DNA of 11,467 bases from Legionella genomosp. 1 (lineage in GTDB: Bacteria > Pseudomonadota > Gammaproteobacteria > Legionellales > Legionellaceae). The notes under the pieces are model-generated. The model saw nothing but the letters and a program-made list of their open reading frames with translations. It did no database searches and had not been told where the DNA came from. Location: the NCBI GenBank assembly GCA_945901965.1, contig CAMDMN010000042.1, positions 1 through 11,467 of the forward strand. Reading direction: 5' to 3'. This document shows, piece after piece, positions 8,154 through 11,467 of the stretch. Position numbers and translations under genes: made by a program. The stretch's first letter is position 1; each line of letters opens with the position of its first letter.

Positions 8154-8193
8154 AAGGAGAACAATGACCCAACAATTATTCCAAAAAACCTAA
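8154..8193 (+). other. Ribosome site with a nine-codon open frame, possible gene-start remnant
   Basis: AAGGAG (8154-8159) lies four bases before an ATG at 8164 that opens a nine-codon frame (MTQQLFQKT) ending in TAA at 8191-8193. This sits in the 260-base gap between the DUF2867 and SDR genes and points against both. It may be the severed 5' end of a lost gene, or chance. TAATAT repeats follow at 8191-8204. No other gene or terminator was seen between 7942 and 8201. Confidence 0.25.
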
Positions 8194-8201
8194 TATTAAT
8201 A

Positions 8202-8939
8202 TTAATTCAAATACATCTTATGCATGGCTTTTGCCGTCTTTTCAATCAGTGGGAGACAACTAATAAGAATTTCCGTAGGTATTGCATTAGGGCTAAGACT
8301 CAATAAATAACTCACTGTTTTTGTTATATCTTCAAGTTGAATCATCTGATCTAATTTGAATTTGCGTCCGGACGCCATTTCAGTGGCAATCATTGAGGGG
8401 CAAATATTGGTAACCTTTACACCATAACCAGACATTTCTTTGCTTAAAGCCTCACTAAATCCGGATAATCCAAACTTCGAAGCAGCATATATTCCAGAAA
8501 ACGAAGCTGCCACTTTACCGCCCAATGAAGATATATTCATGATATAACCATTCCTTTGAATCTTCATCTGGGTAGCTACATGTTTCGCCACATAGATTGC
8601 ACCATTTAAATTAATGCTTAATAATTCTTCTATCTCATTGTCAGGCAATTCAGTAGTACCACGCTTTAATATAGCTGCGTTATTTAGCAACAAATCTATT
8701 CGGCCGTAAGTTTTTACAATTTCTTCCATACATTTCTGCACCTGTGTCGAATTTGAGACATCTATGGCAAAAAAAGTTGATTCCCCATTATCTTCATGGA
8801 TTTGTTGATTAAGCTCACTGAGTAACTTTTCATTTCTCGAAATTAATACGACAAAAAAACCAGTTTTAGCCAGATAAGTAGATAATTCACGCCCTACACC
8901 TCTACTGGCACCAGTAACAATGGCTACCTTATTTTTCAT
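8202..8939 (-). CDS. Short-chain dehydrogenase/reductase (classical SDR)
   Basis: Complete NAD(P)-dependent oxidoreductase of 245 residues, the usual length for classical SDRs. The Rossmann motif TGASRGVG is at 9-16 and Asp60 contacts adenine. NNA is at 86-88, and the catalytic tetrad is Asn110, Ser138, Tyr151 and Lys155 (YAASK). SR at 35-36, at the end of the second strand, suggests NADPH preference. The C-terminal substrate loop (ATEMASGRKF and on) does not name a substrate. Its ATG overlaps the stop of the upstream hydrolase gene by four bases (ATGA), so translation of the two is very probably coupled and the enzymes may act in one pathway, with the hydrolase releasing or trimming a compound and this enzyme reducing or oxidising it. 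That link is inference. Cytoplasmic. Confidence 0.92.
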   Translation of the reverse strand: MKNKVAIVTGASRGVGRELSTYLAKTGFFVVLISRNEKLLSELNQQIHEDNGESTFFAIDVSNSTQVQKCMEEIVKTYGRIDLLLNNAAILKRGTTELPDNEIEELLSINLNGAIYVAKHVATQMKIQRNGYIMNISSLGGKVAASFSGIYAASKFGLSGFSEALSKEMSGYGVKVTNICPSMIATEMASGRKFKLDQMIQLEDITKTVSYLLSLSPNAIPTEILISCLPLIEKTAKAMHKMYLN

Positions 8940-9847
8940 GTTAACTCCCGGACATCTTTAATAAAATGATTCACCACTTCAGTAAAACGTATATTCTCTT
9001 CAATATGTGGATAATGAGAAGATTTATAAAAAGTAATAATTTTTGGATTATTTGACATGGCTGTTTCATGTCCATTCATTACAAAATCATGGAAACCATT
9101 TATCCATAATTTAGAAAGCTCAAGAGAATTAATATCAACAGAAAAATTGGATTCATTTGAATATAGATCTTTTCTTACGCTAACAAACGTTTGCATTTCT
9201 AAAGGTAAATTAATCTGTCTTTGTGCTTCTTGGACAGCATGGAAACATTCTAAATTAGCCCAGTAGAAGTAGGGGCGGTCTTTGTTTTCTTGAAATAGGG
9301 GGGTTAATTTTTCTGATATTTCCCAGAGCTTGTTGATGTTAAAGTTATCTATATCACTAAGTAATTTTTTATACTGGTCTAAATTATTTTTTTTCAAATA
9401 AGACAGGTCAAGCATTAAATTATTCAATCGAGGAGTAAGTATTGAGTCCGCGGTAGAAACAAAAACACTAGGAATCGATGATGAATACTTTTTAGAATAA
9501 TCAAAAAGAAGTTTTGCGCCGTAACTATGCCCAATTAAGGCATTAATTTTTAATTTATGGTGGTTAGTTAGATGCAAAATTATTTTTTGTAGATCACTTA
9601 TGTTATCTTGATGTAAAACAGTTCCAGAAATTTTATTTGATCTGCCACAATTTCGTTGGTCATACAATATAATGTTGTGATCTAGAGAGTTAAATAATTT
9701 ATAATGCTCAATTAAATGTTCTATAACCCCACAATTTAGTCCAGGGCCTCCATGAATAAAGACTACATATCCTTTGTTTGGATTTTTGGTATATTTGGAT
9801 ATGTAGAAGTCAGGATGATATAAAATCTCTTTACTGTAGGTATTCAT
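8936..9847 (-). CDS. Alpha/beta hydrolase, proline-iminopeptidase-like
   Basis: Hydrolase of 303 residues, close to the length of proline iminopeptidases (S33 family). It has the oxyanion motif HGGPG (32-36), the family signature DQRNCGRS (63-70), the nucleophile elbow GHSYG with Ser108, a probable catalytic Asp254 in NGFHDF, and His278 in SSHYPHIEE. True proline iminopeptidases usually read GGSWG at the elbow, so the substrate may be another amide or ester. A helical cap lies between about 135 and 225. No signal peptide. The ATG at 9847 has only a weak ribosome site, but HGGPG and the strand before it need this N-terminus. It is first in a two-gene unit with the SDR, sharing ATGA. Codon use is very AT-rich. 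Confidence 0.9.
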   Translation of the reverse strand: MNTYSKEILYHPDFYISKYTKNPNKGYVVFIHGGPGLNCGVIEHLIEHYKLFNSLDHNIILYDQRNCGRSNKISGTVLHQDNISDLQKIILHLTNHHKLKINALIGHSYGAKLLFDYSKKYSSSIPSVFVSTADSILTPRLNNLMLDLSYLKKNNLDQYKKLLSDIDNFNINKLWEISEKLTPLFQENKDRPYFYWANLECFHAVQEAQRQINLPLEMQTFVSVRKDLYSNESNFSVDINSLELSKLWINGFHDFVMNGHETAMSNNPKIITFYKSSHYPHIEENIRFTEVVNHFIKDVRELT

Positions 9848-10152
9848 AGGACTTGTTTTCTCGAAAAATTCTCTCTGGATAGGGGTAAAAGGTGTTCGCT
9901 AATGAATCGTATCCATTTTCCATGAGCTACATGATAAGACTGATTATCTATGACAGGTTTGCTCATATTCCAATAATTATAGTTCCGTGTGTGATTGTTC
10001 TATTATATACAAAAATGGTTGATAACACTTCGTAAAGTTTTACCAAAATAAAAAAACTTCAAGGTTATGCAAAAGTTAAAGCTGTCTTCTATTGATAATT
10101 GAAACCTATTCAAAATATTTTTTAGATGGCAGCTAATATATTATCGTTATTA
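9848..10152. other. Intergenic region upstream of the hydrolase-SDR unit
   Basis: About 305 bases with no gene recognised. On the minus strand a TATAAT at 10002-10007 could be the -10 box for the hydrolase-SDR unit, leaving a leader of about 150 bases. No good -35 box lies at the right distance, so this is weak. The region also holds whatever ends the decayed integrase gene; a 5-base stem (AACTT/AAGTT at 10055-10077) is too weak for a terminator. Confidence 0.3.
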
Positions 10153-10930
10153 TTAATCTTTTTGATGTTTGGATAATGTTTTTTTGGGTTTAAGGAAATT
10201 ATCTGAGAGGGTGTCCGGAAATGGTAATACCACCCAGGAATAATTTTCAGTTGCGGTGGAAACCAGATTTTGAATGTATTCCCCCCATATTTCTAATGCT
10301 TCTTTATGCTGAGGAAGCATTTCATTCTTATTGTAGGTTGCCATGATCTTAGGCATTTTATGTCCTAAGCATTTTTCAATAACAACGGGATCTATTTGGA
10401 GAGTTTCGCCGAGCTGAGTTGCAAATATTCGGCGTAGATCATGAGGCGTCCAATGAGGTATGCCCACACGTTCTTGTATTCTGCTGACCGCTTTGACTAT
10501 TGCCTTATCTGAAAGCGGATCGCCAGTTCGTATATTAGAGATAATATGCTGAGAATCTTTTTCTTGGAATAGTTGTTGAAATAGAATTTTGCATAAAGGG
10601 CTTAAGTGGATTTTCATGGTTATATTATTTTTATTATGGAGCGAAGGAATAGTCCATAATGAGTGTTCAAAATCAATCTCATCCCATTTGGCCAAGCTAA
10701 TTTCACCAGTTCTAACACCCGTGAGTAAAATAATTTTTATCGCGCAGAGGATACTCTGTGAAATCTTATTGGCGCTGCTGTCTAAAAAAAGCCAGAGTAT
10801 TTCAATCTAGTGTTAAAAAACGTTCTCTAGGTTTTTTCAATCCACCCATATCTCGTGAGCGGATGCTGGAAGCAGGGTTGCTTACAAGGTCGCCACGGCT
10901 TACTGCATCGTTAGAATTTGCCGTGGCTGT
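10153..10930 (-). pseudogene. int: P4-type tyrosine recombinase (integrase), decayed
   Basis: Remnant of the site-specific recombinase family that inserts genomic islands, usually at tRNA genes. The catalytic domain reads in one frame from 10806 to the stop at 10153. It contains the first catalytic Arg in LLTGVRTGEI (codon at 10711-10713), HDLRR (about 10429-10443), LGHK, and the nucleophile Tyr in ATYNKN (10333-10335). The frame is closed upstream by TAG at 10807-10809. A second frame (10930-10805) carries the preceding piece, with VSRGDLVSNPAS, RSRDMGGLKKPRERFLTLD, and so a frameshift near 10805-10812. That piece is closed upstream by TAA at 10931-10933. A TTG start at 10695 would give a 180-residue protein lacking the first catalytic Arg, so I do not treat it as a gene. 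The N-terminal arm-binding domain is missing. Activity is not expected. Confidence 0.85.
10892..10927. repeat. Perfect 8-base inverted repeat
   Basis: GCCACGGC (10892-10899) and GCCGTGGC (10920-10927) are perfect reverse complements around a 20-base loop, within the upstream part of the integrase remnant. No T-run follows on either strand, so it does not look like a terminator. It may be chance from coding sequence. Confidence 0.45.
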
Positions 10931-11263
10931 TTAAACCGACAGAAGAGGTGCCGAAACAGAGCCCAACTGCGGTACACGGCAAGTGAAGCGTTTAGAAAGT
11001 GAAGGGGGCAGGTCTTGCGTTTTGTCTTTATCTACAAGCAAGAACCACACGTTATCAAGGCAAGCAGCAAGACACAGTAGTTACGAGAACCGGCTGAATT
11101 TATAACATATGAAGTTGATCTCTGCATCTCCAAATAATGAGCCACCTGCCCATAGTTTAATACAAATCACCAAGCTACCATTGGTTGAAAAACAAAAAAA
11201 CTAGATATATTTAATCGACGAGCGTCTATAATGAACACTTTTTTAATGAACCAACTTTTTAAT
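10931..11263. other. Unrecognised, less AT-rich stretch between integrase remnant and regulator
   Basis: No gene could be named. The part up to about 11100 is visibly richer in G and C than the rest of the window. The missing integrase N-terminus is not readable here in any frame I tried. An open frame of 31 codons on the + strand (11109-11204, starting MKLISASPNNEPPAHSLIQI) has no convincing ribosome site and no recognised relatives. It looks like scrambled remnants of an island end. Confidence 0.4.
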
Positions 11264-11292
11264 TTGATAACTTATTGTTATTATGTTATAAT
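11264..11292 (+). promoter_or_regulatory. Strong predicted promoter of the PAS-type regulator
   Basis: The -35 box TTGATA (11264-11269, five of six bases) is followed by a 17-base spacer and a perfect TATAAT (11287-11292). TG at 11284-11285 makes an extended -10 element. The start of transcription would be near 11299, giving a leader of about 65 bases. A further TATAAT at 11227-11232 lacks a -35 partner. Confidence 0.65.
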
Positions 11293-11363
11293 TATAAAAG
11301 ATGTTTTTGATATACAGTTAAATTGGTGTATTTCTCTAAATGAATTTTTCAAGGGGTTTTATT

Positions 11364-11467
11364 ATGAAGCCAATTGATAAGCAATTAATCATGACGTTTG
11401 ATCAAATGCCAGGAGCATGGGGCTGTAAGGATAAAAACTCCACATTTCTTTATGCTAATAAAGAGTA
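11364..11467 (+). CDS. Probable PAS-domain regulator, N-terminal 34 residues
   Basis: Start of a gene that runs off the right edge. An AAGGGG ribosome site (11351-11356) lies seven bases before the ATG. An in-frame ATG at 11340 lacks a ribosome site and is less likely. The sequence, with MPGAWGCKDKNSTFLYANKE at residues 15-34, resembles the beginning of a sensory PAS domain (the KD.NSTFLYANKEY type). Legionella has many PAS regulators of this kind with a C-terminal LuxR-type DNA-binding domain; that part is not visible here. It has its own strong promoter. The identification rests on a short piece. Confidence 0.55.
   Translation, partial: MKPIDKQLIMTFDQMPGAWGCKDKNSTFLYANKE

Noticed and set aside
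7981..8175. Minus-strand open frame of 64 codons in the intergenic gap
   Set aside because: It needs a TTG start, has no ribosome site and shows no recognisable features; most likely chance in AT-rich DNA.
9057..9266. + strand open frame of 69 codons
   Set aside because: Antisense to the alpha/beta hydrolase.
10055..10077. Possible terminator with AACTT/AAGTT stem and a T-run on the minus strand
   Set aside because: Only five A/T-rich pairs with a 13-base loop; too weak to call.
10589..10810. + strand open frame of 73 codons
   Set aside because: Antisense to the integrase core, whose catalytic motifs are clear.

Overview
The window is AT-rich DNA from a gammaproteobacterium, most likely Legionella or a close relative. 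It looks like one edge of an integrative conjugative element (ICE) or conjugative genomic island, followed by accessory genes and mobile-element debris. The organism call rests on base composition, on the style of the transfer genes (the ICEHin1056/PFL_47xx, or MPF-G, branch of type IV secretion), and on a partial PAS-type regulator at the right edge that resembles Legionella proteins. It is an inference.

Left part (1-6227, + strand): four tightly packed transfer genes. They are the 3' part of a TraC/VirB4-type ATPase, a TraU-like periplasmic protein (PFL_4710 type), a PFL_4711-type periplasmic protein, and a TraG-N-type inner-membrane protein. The spacing (a 41-base overlap, then gaps of 8 and 14 bases) points to one operon read from outside the window. 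The last gene is unusual. Its TraG part stops at about residue 434 and is joined in frame to about 390 residues of unrelated sequence that ends in an NlpC/P60-like (C40) domain with apparent Cys and His catalytic residues.

Middle (6228-7371): a gap, then a small exported four-cysteine protein of unknown function with a good sigma70 promoter of its own, then a frameshifted, truncated REP-associated (Y1/HUH) transposase.

Right part (7372-10930, - strand): a DUF2867 protein, then a separate two-gene unit. In the direction of transcription this unit is an alpha/beta hydrolase of the proline-iminopeptidase type followed by a short-chain dehydrogenase, overlapping by the four bases ATGA. Upstream lies a decayed P4-type tyrosine recombinase whose catalytic core is readable but which has at least two frame breaks and no N-terminus.

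Right edge (10931-11467): less AT-rich, unrecognised sequence, a strong promoter with an extended -10 element, a leader of about 65 bases, and the first 34 codons of a probable PAS-domain regulator running off the window. No tRNA, rRNA, CRISPR array or complete insertion sequence was seen. The relaxase, coupling protein and most of the secretion apparatus are not in the window.
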